Shown in pieces: positions 7,930-16,941 of a DNA stretch of 64,000 nucleotides. Numbering within the stretch: position 1 is the first letter of the stretch; each line of letters starts with the position of its first letter. The DNA comes from Duganella sp. SG902 (GTDB taxonomy: Bacteria > Pseudomonadota > Gammaproteobacteria > Burkholderiales > Burkholderiaceae_D), in the NCBI RefSeq assembly GCF_013376005.1, contig NZ_JABMJK010000020.1:29329-93328 (forward strand), in the 5' to 3' direction. The position numbers and the translations under genes were made by a program. The notes under the pieces were generated by a model. It was not told where the DNA came from and ran no database searches. It worked only from the letters and a program-made list of their open reading frames with translations.

Positions 7930-10869
7930 ATGGCGCTTTATGTCTATTTCCTGCTCACGCTCGCAGTCCTGCTGCCGGGTTTCCGCGGTGGCGACGCCGC
8001 GGCGCAGCAACTGCCGCTGCACTATCTAGGCCAGCAGGAGGGCTTGGGCAATCTGTCGGTCAATGCCCTCGAACAGGACGCCTCCGGCTACTTGTGGGTG
8101 GGCACGGACAATGGCTTGTTCCGCTATAACGGCAAGCAGTTCCAGCGCTACGCTCAGGCCGAGGGCATGGTGGGCACGCAAGTCACGGCGTTGCTGGCCG
8201 ATCGTCTGGCGCGGCTGTGGGTGGGGACCGCTGATGGCGCTTACCTGCTCAGGGGGCGCCGTCTGCTGCCGCTGCGGGCAGCCGGCGCCGCGCTGCCGGT
8301 CGACGCTGGCCAGTCGCTGACGCCTGGTCCGCAGGGCAAGCTGCTGCTGGTGAGTTCGGGCCGGCTGTACGAGGCCGACCCCCAGCCCGATGCTGCGGGG
8401 TATGTCAACGCCCGTGCTGTCTTCAGTAAAGTCGAGCGCCAGGCCTTGCCTCAACTCGACCAGCTGGCTGGCGTCCTGGCCGAAGCCGATGGCGACGTAT
8501 GGATGGGCTGCGGCGCCGCGCTGTGTGTGCGAAGCCGGCGCGGCGTGGCGGTGTGGGGCGTGGCCGCCGGCGTTCCCGAGGACCGTTGGCTCAACCTGCG
8601 GCGCGGCAGCGACGGCTGGCTGTGGGCGCGCGGCCAGCACCATGTGATTGTGCTGTCACCGGGGGCGCACCGCTTTCATGAGCGCAGCCCGCGCGCCAAC
8701 GTGATGCGCAAGGTGGCCGTGGCCACGGCCTTGGTGGAGGACGGCGATCACCGCATGCTCATCAATACCGACCAGGGACTGGCGCGCTGGCATGCCGGTG
8801 GCTGGCAGTACTTCGGCGGCGCCAACGGCTTGCGCATGGGCGGCGGCGTGCCGGCCATGCTGGTGGACCGCGACCACGGGCTGTGGCTCGGCACCGCCGG
8901 TCACGGCCTGGTGCGCTGGAAGGGCTACGACAATTGGGAAAACTGGGGCGCGCCCCAGGGCCTGCCCGACGATCACGTGTTTGCCTTCCTGCGCGATCGC
9001 GCAGGAAGGCTGCGGATTGGCACCCGTTCCGGCATGGCCATGCTGGCCGGCGGCGCGGCCGCGCGCGCCGTGCCGGTGCCGGGCTACCGGCACGAACAAT
9101 GGAACAGCATGGTGCAGGACCGGCGTGGCAACCTGTGGAGCAGCAGCTATACCGGCAGCTTGGTGCGCGAGGACGCGGCCAGCGGCCAAGTGCGGCAGGT
9201 GGCCACGCTGGACATGATTTTCGGGCTGCTGGCGGATCGCCAGGGGCGGATCTGGATCAGCAGCGCCACCGGCCTCTATGTGCTCGATCCGGCGGCGGCG
9301 GCGCCGGTGGCGCGCCGCCCGGCCGGCCTGCCGGCCGGCAGCGCGCTGCTGAGCGAGCTGACGCGGCGCAGCTGCCAGGGCCGTGACGGCACGCTGTGGT
9401 TCCTGACCGGCGCCCAGCTGTGGCGGTTGCGTGACGGCAGCTGGCAAGACTATCTGCTGCGCCGGCACAACGAGCCGGAGTTTGACATGCTGGCGTGCTC
9501 GGCCGACGGCAGCGTATGGCTGGGACAGGGCTCGGCCGGCTTGTGGCGGGCCAGCGTGACGGCCGGGGGGCTGGTCAAGCGGGCGCTGTCATCTGCGGCG
9601 CTGCGCGATAAAGTGCTGCTGAGCATGCACGAGGACCGGCATGGCCGGTTATGGCTGGGGACGGATGCCGGCCTGGTGCTGTGGGACCGCAAACAGTGGC
9701 GCCAGTTTGACAGCAGCGACGGCCTGGCATGGAACGATATCAATGCGCGGCCATTCTACGAAGAGGCCGATGGCACGCTATGGATCGCCACCAGCAACGG
9801 CGCCTCCCACATCATTCATCCCGAGCGGCTGTTGGCGCCGTATCCGCTGTCGGCGATAGTGGAGGAGGTGGAGCGCGATGGCAGGGCGGTGCGCCTCGGC
9901 GATGGCGACGCCTTGCCGTGGTCCGCCGGTGCGCTGCATCTGACCATCGCCAGCCTCAGCTACCAGCATCGCGATGCCTTGCGCTTCCGCTACCGGCTGG
10001 CCGGACTGGAGACGGACTGGACAATCTCGGCCTCGCCGACGCCGCGCTACGCCGCGCTGCCGCCGGGCGATTACCGTTTCGAATATCAGGTGCTGAATCA
10101 GGATACCGACAGCAGCTCGGCCTTGGCGGAATTACGTTTCACCATCCTGCCGCCGTGGTGGCGCAGCCTTTGGTTCATGCTGCTGTGCGCGCTTTTGCTG
10201 GTGGCCGGCGTCGGACAGTTGCATCGCTGGCGCGTGCGCGGCCTGCGCCAGCGCGCCGCGCAGATGGAGTTGCTGGTGCAGGCCCGCACCCGCGAGCTTG
10301 AGCTGTCACAGGAAGCGTTGCGCGAGCGCGCCCTGCGCGATGGCCTGACGAAGGCCTGGAACCGCGCGGCGGTGCTGGAAATGCTCGACCAGCTGATCGC
10401 CAAGGGGCCACGGGAGGGCGGTGCCTTCCTGCTGTGCCTGATGGACCTGGATTTCTTCAAGCGCATCAACGATAACTATGGCCACCTGGCCGGCGACGCC
10501 GTGCTGTGCCAACTGGTACAGCGCCTGATGGCCGGGGTGCGGCCGTACGACCTGGTGGGGCGCTATGGCGGCGAAGAATTCCTGGTCTTGCTGACCGATG
10601 TCGATGGCGCCGACGGCGCCGCCCGCGTCGAGCACCTGCGGCGCAGCATCGCAGCCACGCCGTTCGACCTCGGCGCGCAGGGGCCGTTGAAGGTGACCGC
10701 CAGCATTGGCGTGGCGGTGTTCGATCCGTCCCGGCCGGTTGCCGGGCTGGAGCTGGTGCGGCGCGCCGACCTGGCCCTGTACCGGGCCAAGGCGCTGGGC
10801 CGCAACCGCGTCGAATTCGCCTGCGCCGAAGATGCCGCCACCGATGCGCCGCATCCTCAGTCCCCTTAG
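7930..10869 (+). CDS. Beta-propeller sensor diguanylate cyclase (Reg_prop - Y_Y_Y - GGDEF)
   Basis: A 979-residue membrane sensor that should make cyclic di-GMP. After an N-terminal signal sequence (LLTLAVLLPGF), two seven-bladed propellers of two-component-regulator-propeller repeats are recognisable by recurring phrases such as GYLWVGTDNGLFRY, RLWVGTADG, LWLGTAGHGL and RLWLGTDAGL. A Y_Y_Y domain (about 645-740) precedes one transmembrane helix (about 748-765) and a short coiled coil. The GGDEF domain starts near residue 805 (RDGLTKAWNRA), with DLDFFKRIND and an intact GGEEF at 880-884, so activity is expected; no RxxD inhibitory site is obvious in front. The propeller would sense a periplasmic ligand, often a glycan in this family. 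Followed by a NarL regulator and an EAL protein. Confidence 0.93.
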   Translation: MALYVYFLLTLAVLLPGFRGGDAAAQQLPLHYLGQQEGLGNLSVNALEQDASGYLWVGTDNGLFRYNGKQFQRYAQAEGMVGTQVTALLADRLARLWVGTADGAYLLRGRRLLPLRAAGAALPVDAGQSLTPGPQGKLLLVSSGRLYEADPQPDAAGYVNARAVFSKVERQALPQLDQLAGVLAEADGDVWMGCGAALCVRSRRGVAVWGVAAGVPEDRWLNLRRGSDGWLWARGQHHVIVLSPGAHRFHERSPRANVMRKVAVATALVEDGDHRMLINTDQGLARWHAGGWQYFGGANGLRMGGGVPAMLVDRDHGLWLGTAGHGLVRWKGYDNWENWGAPQGLPDDHVFAFLRDRAGRLRIGTRSGMAMLAGGAAARAVPVPGYRHEQWNSMVQDRRGNLWSSSYTGSLVREDAASGQVRQVATLDMIFGLLADRQGRIWISSATGLYVLDPAAAAPVARRPAGLPAGSALLSELTRRSCQGRDGTLWFLTGAQLWRLRDGSWQDYLLRRHNEPEFDMLACSADGSVWLGQGSAGLWRASVTAGGLVKRALSSAALRDKVLLSMHEDRHGRLWLGTDAGLVLWDRKQWRQFDSSDGLAWNDINARPFYEEADGTLWIATSNGASHIIHPERLLAPYPLSAIVEEVERDGRAVRLGDGDALPWSAGALHLTIASLSYQHRDALRFRYRLAGLETDWTISASPTPRYAALPPGDYRFEYQVLNQDTDSSSALAELRFTILPPWWRSLWFMLLCALLLVAGVGQLHRWRVRGLRQRAAQMELLVQARTRELELSQEALRERALRDGLTKAWNRAAVLEMLDQLIAKGPREGGAFLLCLMDLDFFKRINDNYGHLAGDAVLCQLVQRLMAGVRPYDLVGRYGGEEFLVLLTDVDGADGAARVEHLRRSIAATPFDLGAQGPLKVTASIGVAVFDPSRPVAGLELVRRADLALYRAKALGRNRVEFACAEDAATDAPHPQSP
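8983..9010. repeat. 28-bp perfect palindrome inside the diguanylate cyclase gene
   Basis: Each half is 14 bases (GCCTTCCTGCGCGA and its exact complement) with no spacer; the centre contains GCGATCGC. It encodes AFLRDRAGRL within a propeller blade. Confidence 0.85.
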
Positions 10870-10907
10870 CTGAAAGCATTGCATGCCCGTCCCGGCGCGT
10901 TTTCAGG

Positions 10908-10968
10908 ATTTCCTTACCCAGCGGTTGGCACTTACCTGAGTGTGCAATCTGGGACTTTTGCCTATGCT
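10908..10968 (+). promoter_or_regulatory. Candidate activated promoter of the response regulator gene
   Basis: ATTTCCTTACCCAGCGGTTG starts at 10908; a second CTTACC follows at 10931; a -10-like TATGCT lies at 10963-10968 inside TTGCCTATGC, 55 bp from the start of the box. Same layout as at 6008 and 13813. Confidence 0.45.
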
Positions 10969-10997
10969 GGGTTTCTTTTTCCTGAAAGCCGAGCGCC

Positions 10998-11630
10998 ATG
11001 ATTCGCCTCCTGATTGCCGATGATCACGCCATAGTCTCCAGCGGACTGTTGCAGCTGTTTAGCCTGTCGAGCGACGTGTGCGTGGTGGCCCTGGCCACCA
11101 ACGGCGGCCAGGTGATCGATAGCCTGCGCACCACGCCATGCGACCTGGTGTTGCTGGACATGTCGATGCCCGGCATTAGCGGTATCGACCTGATCGGCCG
11201 CATCCGCGTGCGCGCGCCGGCCCTGCCCATCCTGGTGCTGAGCATGCACAATGAAGCGCTGGTGGTGCGGCGCGCCCTGAAAGCTGGCGCCAACGGCTAC
11301 ATGACCAAGGACTGCGATCCGGAAGCCTTGTTGCTGGCGGTGCGCAAAGTGGCCGCTGGCGGCCGCTACCTGGACCCGGGCCTGGCCGAGCAGATGGTGT
11401 TCGACACCGATAGCGACCAGTTCAAGCACCCGCACGAGCAACTGTCCAACCGCGAGCTGTGCATTTTCCGTCTTTTTGTGTCTGGCATGGGCGTCAACCA
11501 GATCGCGGATGAACTGGCCATCAGCAATAAAACCGTCAGCACCCACAAGGCGCGGCTGATGCAGAAGATGGGTTTCCAGAGCAACGCGGACATGCTGCGC
11601 TATGGGGTAGACCACAACCTGGGCAGCTAG
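10998..11630 (+). CDS. NarL/FixJ-type response regulator
   Basis: Cytoplasmic DNA-binding regulator, 210 residues. Receiver domain with the acidic pocket (IADDH), phospho-acceptor Asp54 in LLDMSMPG and the conserved Lys in GYMTKD, joined to a LuxR-type HTH (LSNRELCIFRLFVSG, NQIADELAISNKTVSTHKAR). No histidine kinase is adjacent. It lies between a diguanylate cyclase and an EAL protein (start of the latter 1 bp after the stop), so a role in c-di-GMP-linked control is likely. Its own upstream region carries a box shared with two neighbouring promoters. Confidence 0.93.
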   Translation: MIRLLIADDHAIVSSGLLQLFSLSSDVCVVALATNGGQVIDSLRTTPCDLVLLDMSMPGISGIDLIGRIRVRAPALPILVLSMHNEALVVRRALKAGANGYMTKDCDPEALLLAVRKVAAGGRYLDPGLAEQMVFDTDSDQFKHPHEQLSNRELCIFRLFVSGMGVNQIADELAISNKTVSTHKARLMQKMGFQSNADMLRYGVDHNLGS

Positions 11631-11631
11631 C

Positions 11632-13809
11632 ATGCCCGCTTCCACACCCCGCACGAGAACTTGCCGGCCCCGGCGGCGCGCGATCACTGCTGTCGCCTGG
11701 GGACGAGCGGTGTCCGCATGGCTGGCCAGGCCGGCGGCCCGGTTGGCGCTGTGGGTGGTCACGGTGCGCGATAGTTTCATGCTGCTGTTGCCGCTCACGC
11801 TGCTGGGGGTAACGGCGACCTTGCTGGTGAACCTGCCGTTTCCAGCGGCGCAGGGCTGGCTGGCGCGCCTGCTCGGCGGCGGCGGGCAGGGCGCGGCGCA
11901 GCAAGTGATGAGTGCCAGCTACGGCATGTTTGGCCTGGCGCTGGCGGTGATCGTCAGCGTGCGGCTGGCGCGCAGGCTGGCGCATGACGCCGACAGCGAA
12001 GCGTTGCCGCAGGCCTGGGTCGCGATGGCGGCCCTGGTCAACTTCGTGCTGTGGATGAGCGTGACCGGCGGCCCGGCCGCGCTGAGCCTGGGCTACCATG
12101 CCCTGCTGCAGGGCATGCTGATCGGGCTGGCGACCGCTGAACTTCTACTGCCGCTGGCCACGCTGTGCCGGGCGGCGCCCGACTACGACTGCGAGCCGAT
12201 GTTCCACCATGCGGTATGCATGACGGTGCCGGTGGCGCTGCTGGCGTTGTTGGTGCTGCTGGCGGCCAGTTTGTGGGCGGTGCTGGCGCCGCTATTGCTG
12301 GACGGCCTGTGCGGTTGGTCGCGGTCCCTGGCGCCGTGGTTGCGGCACGAGTGGCTGCTCAATAGCGGTGCCGTGCTGCTCAACCATCTATTGTGGTTTG
12401 TCGGCATCCCCGGCAACGAGATCCTGGACCAACTGAGCCGGTCGCTGTTCGGCGTGACCAGCGCCGCCTATCTGCCGGAGGCCAACTGGCGTCCCCTGAT
12501 CAACGCCTTCGGTTTGCCGGGTGGCGCGGGCGCCACCTTGGGTTTGGTGCTGGCCTTGCTGATCGAGGTGCGCGAGGGACCGTTGCGCCGCCTGGCGATG
12601 CTGTCGCTGCTGCCCTCGGCCTTCAATATCAGCGAACTGCTGGTGTTTGGCCTGCCGTTGGCGCTCAATCCGCTGTTCCTATTGCCGTTCCTGCTGGTGC
12701 CGCTGCTGCTGACTCTGCTGGCGGCGGCGGCGGTGCATGGCGGCCTGCTGGTCGTGCACGATGTCGGCGTGCCGTGGGCCACGCCGATGCTGTTGTCAGG
12801 TTACCTGGTCAGCGACTCCTGGCGCGGCCCGGCGCTGCAAGTATGCGGCCTGCTGATCAGCACCCTGATCTACCTGCCGTTTGTGCGGCGCGCCGAGGCG
12901 CGGCGGGTGCGCAAGCAGAGCGCGGCGTTCGAGACCACCATTCAGGCGATTGTCGCGCCGGCCCAGCCGCATTTGCGGCTGATGGCGCTCCCTGGCCAGG
13001 CCGGTCTGATCGCGCGCGGCCTGCTGGCCACCTTGAGCCGCGACATCGGCACCCCGGCGGTGACGCTGGCGTTCCAGCCCAAACATGACCGCCAGGGCGT
13101 CGCCGTCGGGGTGGAGGCGCTGTTGCGCTGGAGGCACGCACGTTACGGCCCGGTGCGCGCCGACGCTACCGTCAGCCTGGCCGAGGAGAGTGGCCTCATC
13201 GGCCGCCTCGGGGCCTGGGTGCTGGAAGAGGCCTGCGCCTGCAAGGCGCGCTGGAACCAGCTCGGGCTGGGGTATATCGTGATGGCGATTAATGTTTCAC
13301 CGCTCCAGCTCGACGCGCCGGAATTGCCGTTGCTGCTGGCGCGCTGCCTGAAGCGCTACCACCTGCATCCCTGCGAAATCCAGCTCGAAATCACCGAGAG
13401 CCAGGCCATCTCGCTGCATCAGGTGGTGGACCGCAACCTGGCCGCCATCGTCGACATGGGGGTCACGCTGGCGATGGACGACTTCGGCATGGGCTATTCC
13501 TCCCTGCTGCATATGCGCCGTTTCCAGATCCACGCCATCAAGATGGATGGCTCGCTGACGCGCGACGTGCTGACCAATCCCATCAGCCGCGACATCATCC
13601 AGACGGTGGCGGCACTGGGCCAGGCGCGCCAGGTCGAGGTGGTCGCCGAGTTCGTGGAAAGCGCGGCCCAGCGCGATGCGTTGGCCGCGCTCGGCTGCGA
13701 CGTGTTCCAGGGTTACCTGTACAGCCAGCCGCTGCCGGCGGACGAGTGCGCGCGCTACCTGCTGGCGGCGGGCATGCCGGCCCGGTCGCATTTTTCCTTA
13801 CCCCGCTAG
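11632..13809 (+). CDS. PTS EIIC-like membrane domain fused to an EAL phosphodiesterase domain
   Basis: A 725-residue fusion. Residues about 30-420 form a polytopic membrane region resembling the EIIC permease of the lactose/cellobiose PTS family (segments such as SFMLLLPLTLLGVTATLLV, WFVGIPGNEILDQL, and an INAFGLPGGAGATLGL-like central motif). Residues about 470-715 form an EAL domain with most catalytic signatures: EAL at 495-497 (VEALLRWRH), NVSPLQL, EITES, MDDFGMGYSSL and IKMDGSL. It should degrade c-di-GMP under control of the membrane domain. No EIIA, EIIB, HPr or EI is nearby, so sugar phosphorylation is unlikely and EIIC probably acts as a sensor. ATG 11632 follows the regulator stop by one base; an internal start near residue 24 is also possible. 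Confidence 0.88.
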   Translation: MPASTPRTRTCRPRRRAITAVAWGRAVSAWLARPAARLALWVVTVRDSFMLLLPLTLLGVTATLLVNLPFPAAQGWLARLLGGGGQGAAQQVMSASYGMFGLALAVIVSVRLARRLAHDADSEALPQAWVAMAALVNFVLWMSVTGGPAALSLGYHALLQGMLIGLATAELLLPLATLCRAAPDYDCEPMFHHAVCMTVPVALLALLVLLAASLWAVLAPLLLDGLCGWSRSLAPWLRHEWLLNSGAVLLNHLLWFVGIPGNEILDQLSRSLFGVTSAAYLPEANWRPLINAFGLPGGAGATLGLVLALLIEVREGPLRRLAMLSLLPSAFNISELLVFGLPLALNPLFLLPFLLVPLLLTLLAAAAVHGGLLVVHDVGVPWATPMLLSGYLVSDSWRGPALQVCGLLISTLIYLPFVRRAEARRVRKQSAAFETTIQAIVAPAQPHLRLMALPGQAGLIARGLLATLSRDIGTPAVTLAFQPKHDRQGVAVGVEALLRWRHARYGPVRADATVSLAEESGLIGRLGAWVLEEACACKARWNQLGLGYIVMAINVSPLQLDAPELPLLLARCLKRYHLHPCEIQLEITESQAISLHQVVDRNLAAIVDMGVTLAMDDFGMGYSSLLHMRRFQIHAIKMDGSLTRDVLTNPISRDIIQTVAALGQARQVEVVAEFVESAAQRDALAALGCDVFQGYLYSQPLPADECARYLLAAGMPARSHFSLPR

Positions 13810-13812
13810 CAG

Positions 13813-13872
13813 ATTTCCTTAGGCAAGTTTAAGGCCGGCCTTATGTTGGCCCTGGCGCCCGCTGCGTATGCT
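13813..13872 (+). promoter_or_regulatory. Candidate activated promoter of the TonB receptor gene
   Basis: ATTTCCTTAGGCAAG starts at 13813, preceded 21 bp upstream by another TTTCCTTACC (13793-13802); a -10-like TATGCT lies at 13867-13872, 54 bp from the box start. Third member of the set at 6008 and 10908. Confidence 0.45.
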
Positions 13873-13929
13873 GATTCAGCATTTCGAAAGACACAATCCA
13901 ACAATAAATACGCTTTTGAGGGAGTTTGA

Positions 13930-16830
13930 ATGAACAAGATCGCTTTAAAAACCAGCGTGATTGCCGTCGCCTTGACGCTGGCATCGTCCCAGATCGTGCT
14001 GGCCCAGGACGACAGTGCCAAGCCAATTGAAAAAGTGGTGGTCACCGGGTCCAACATCAAGCGCGTCGAAACCGAAACCGCGACGCCGGTGCAGGTTCTG
14101 CGCCGTGTCGATATCGCCCGCCTCGGCGTCAATTCGGTGCGTGAAGCGATCAACTCGCTGACCTCGTCCAGCGGCGATTTGTCCGACATCGGCGGCTCCA
14201 ATTCCTTCGCCAGCGGCGCTTCCTCGGCCTCGCTGCGCAACCTCGGCAAGCAATCCACCTTGGTGCTGCTGAACTCGCGCCGTGTGGCGCCGTACGCGCT
14301 GGCCGACTACAACGAGGTGTTCACTAACCTCGACGCTTTGCCGTTCGACGCCATCGACCGCATCGAAGTGCTGCGCAACGGCGGCTCGGCGATCTATGGC
14401 TCCGACGCCGTGGCCGGCGTGATCAACATCATCACCCGCAGCGACTACCAAGGGGTTACGGCGGGCGGCAGCTGGGACCAATCGGTCGCCAACGAACAGT
14501 TCAAGACCCGCACCGCCCATCTCACCGCCGGCTTCGGCGACTACAGCAAGGATGGCTACAACGTGCTGGCCAACGTCGAATTGTTCAAGCGCGACAACGT
14601 GATCTGGCGCGATGTGCTGGACGATATCAATCCTGCCTACGGCCAGAAATTCTCCGGCGTCGCGCCCGGCAGCGGCCAAATGTTCGGCAACCGCGGCGTG
14701 CCGTCGACCTATTCCTATCCCGGCAACCTGATCGGCCAGGGGCCGGTCGCCGGCTGCGGGACGCTCAACGCGGCGGGCCTGTGCATGTACGACCGTTATG
14801 CGCATTTCGAAGCGGTGCCCAAGGCCGAGCGCGTCAACGCCCTGGTCTCGGGCACGCTGGACCTGGGACACGGCATCGAGGCGTATTCCGAGCTGCTGTA
14901 CTCGAAAACCAGTACCACCTATTCCTACGCGGCCGGCACGTATGGCTCGACCCTGTCCGACGCCACCTGGGGCGATCCGCGCAGCAACCAGGGCAGAACC
15001 TTCGGCTACCGCTTCCTGTCGCCGGATTCGCCGTTCAACACCACCGGCGCGCCGCTGGAACTGCGCTACCGCTACGCCGACGCGCCGGTCGGCAACCCGA
15101 ACGACAGCGACCAGTACCGCCTGCTGGCGGGCGCGCGCGGGCAACTGGGCGGCAAATGGGACTGGGACACCGCCGCCGGTGTGATGGGAGGCGCCAGCAA
15201 GACCCGCATCAACGGTTCGCTCAGCGACAGCGGTTTCAAGGCGCTGGTCGGGGATTACACCAAGACACTGGCCGGTGATCCTAACTGCGAAGCCAACTTC
15301 CCGGGTTACTGCCAGTACACCGCCGCCGACCCCAACTTCTTCAATCACGGCTATAAACTGGGCCAGGTCAATTCGGCCGCCGTGCTGCGCCAGCTGTTCC
15401 CCGAACAGGGTTACGACGGCAGGATCACGCAGTACTTCGTCGACGGCAAGATCAGCGGTGAAATTGGCAAGATCGGCGAGCGCGGCATCGGGCTGGCGCT
15501 GGGTGCGGAACTGCGCCATGAAAAATTCAAGATCACGCCGACCGCCAATCTGGCCAGCGGCGATATCGTCAGCTACGGCGACGTCTCGGCGGACGCCAGC
15601 CGCAGCACCGAGGCCGCGTTTGCTGAAGTCAACCTGCCGGTGACCAAGGCGCTGGAACTGGTGGGCGCCGCCCGCGTCGATAAATTCCCGGGCTTCCAGA
15701 CCCACGTCTCGCCCAAGCTTGCCGCGCGCTGGGAGGTGACGCCGGCGCTGCTGTTGCGCGGCACGTTCGAAGGCGGCTTCCGCGCGCCCAACCTGACTGA
15801 AAGCGCGCAATCGACCAAGTTCGCGTTCGCCTCCGGCATCAACGATCCCAAGCGCTGCAGTAAAGCCCAGGCGCTGGCCACCGACCTGCGCGGCGTGGCC
15901 AACGCGCTGGCGGCCACCGATCCCAACCAGGCCCTGCTGCTGGCGCGCGCCGACACCGTCGAGGGCAACGAGTGCGCCCAGGGCGTGGCCAGCATCGTGC
16001 GCAACAATCCCAACCTGAAGCCGGAAACCACCCGCAGCGCCACCGTGGGCATGGTGTTCGAGCCGCTCAAGGGCAGCACCGTGTCGCTCGACTACTGGCG
16101 CATCGAACGCAAGGATGAGATCCGCTCCAAGAGCACCGATGACTTGCTGGCGGCGGAAGCGGACCAGCCGCCCGGCGTGATCAACCGTGCGCCGCTGTCG
16201 CAAGACAAGACCTTCAGCCCGGCCGAGCAAGCGAAGTACGGCGTGACGGCCGGCCCGCTGCTGTCGACCACCGGCATGTTCGAGAACGTCTCGCGCACCA
16301 AGACCAGCGGCCTCGACCTCGGCGGCAACGCGCGCATCGACACTCGCTACGGCCGCCTGGACTTGGGCCTGAACGCGACCTACCTGCTCGATCTCAAGTA
16401 CTTCAGCGCGACGCTGAACAACTATGGCGACAACCTGGCGGGCCGCTACGGTTATTCGAAAATGGTGGCCAACCTGAGCGCGAACCTGCAGACCGGCAAG
16501 GTCAACAACGGGCTACGCCTGGTGTACAACAGCAAAACCGCGCTCAACGGCGATTACTACGACGACATCTACACCCAGGCCGGCTGCGCGTCGCTTAAGT
16601 GGAGCGCCGACGAGTGCCAGGTCAAGGCCTACGAGCGGCTGGACTATAACGTCAGCTACACCGGCATCAAGAACCTGACGCTGTCGATGTATGTGCGCAA
16701 CCTTACCAATCGCCGGCCGCCGCTGGACCTGCGCGAATTCAACAGCGGCGGTGGCGGCATCGTCCCGCAGAACTATGCCGACGTCGAGGGCCGCATGGTG
16801 CGTGTGACAGCGGAATACAAGTTCCGCTAG
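13930..16830 (+). CDS. TonB-dependent receptor
   Basis: Outer-membrane receptor of 966 residues with an N-terminal signal peptide (ends LASSQIVLA-Q), a plug domain (VVVTGSNIKRVETETATPV, IEVLRNGGSAIYGSDAVAGV) and a 22-strand barrel ending in an aromatic-Arg (AEYKFR). GAGGGAG precedes ATG 13930. The plug style is that of the large oligosaccharide-type receptors of proteobacteria rather than of siderophore receptors. It is followed by a lipoprotein esterase and a GH127 enzyme, so the likely cargo is a plant-derived arabinosyl or feruloylated oligosaccharide; this is inferred from context. Confidence 0.93.
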   Translation: MNKIALKTSVIAVALTLASSQIVLAQDDSAKPIEKVVVTGSNIKRVETETATPVQVLRRVDIARLGVNSVREAINSLTSSSGDLSDIGGSNSFASGASSASLRNLGKQSTLVLLNSRRVAPYALADYNEVFTNLDALPFDAIDRIEVLRNGGSAIYGSDAVAGVINIITRSDYQGVTAGGSWDQSVANEQFKTRTAHLTAGFGDYSKDGYNVLANVELFKRDNVIWRDVLDDINPAYGQKFSGVAPGSGQMFGNRGVPSTYSYPGNLIGQGPVAGCGTLNAAGLCMYDRYAHFEAVPKAERVNALVSGTLDLGHGIEAYSELLYSKTSTTYSYAAGTYGSTLSDATWGDPRSNQGRTFGYRFLSPDSPFNTTGAPLELRYRYADAPVGNPNDSDQYRLLAGARGQLGGKWDWDTAAGVMGGASKTRINGSLSDSGFKALVGDYTKTLAGDPNCEANFPGYCQYTAADPNFFNHGYKLGQVNSAAVLRQLFPEQGYDGRITQYFVDGKISGEIGKIGERGIGLALGAELRHEKFKITPTANLASGDIVSYGDVSADASRSTEAAFAEVNLPVTKALELVGAARVDKFPGFQTHVSPKLAARWEVTPALLLRGTFEGGFRAPNLTESAQSTKFAFASGINDPKRCSKAQALATDLRGVANALAATDPNQALLLARADTVEGNECAQGVASIVRNNPNLKPETTRSATVGMVFEPLKGSTVSLDYWRIERKDEIRSKSTDDLLAAEADQPPGVINRAPLSQDKTFSPAEQAKYGVTAGPLLSTTGMFENVSRTKTSGLDLGGNARIDTRYGRLDLGLNATYLLDLKYFSATLNNYGDNLAGRYGYSKMVANLSANLQTGKVNNGLRLVYNSKTALNGDYYDDIYTQAGCASLKWSADECQVKAYERLDYNVSYTGIKNLTLSMYVRNLTNRRPPLDLREFNSGGGGIVPQNYADVEGRMVRVTAEYKFR

Positions 16831-16941
16831 GTAGGGTACTACCAATTTCTCTTCAAAAATCATATCGGCTATTGGCAAAAAACATAAGCCACAGTTGTGA
16901 TCTCGGCAATTAGAATCAAGCTTAAAAACCGAGGAGACGAT

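Noticed and set aside
13945..16230. 761-codon minus-strand ORF opposite the TonB receptor
   Set aside because: Low-complexity His/Gln/Arg/Val-rich mirror of a GC-rich gene with no domain; the plus strand encodes a complete receptor.
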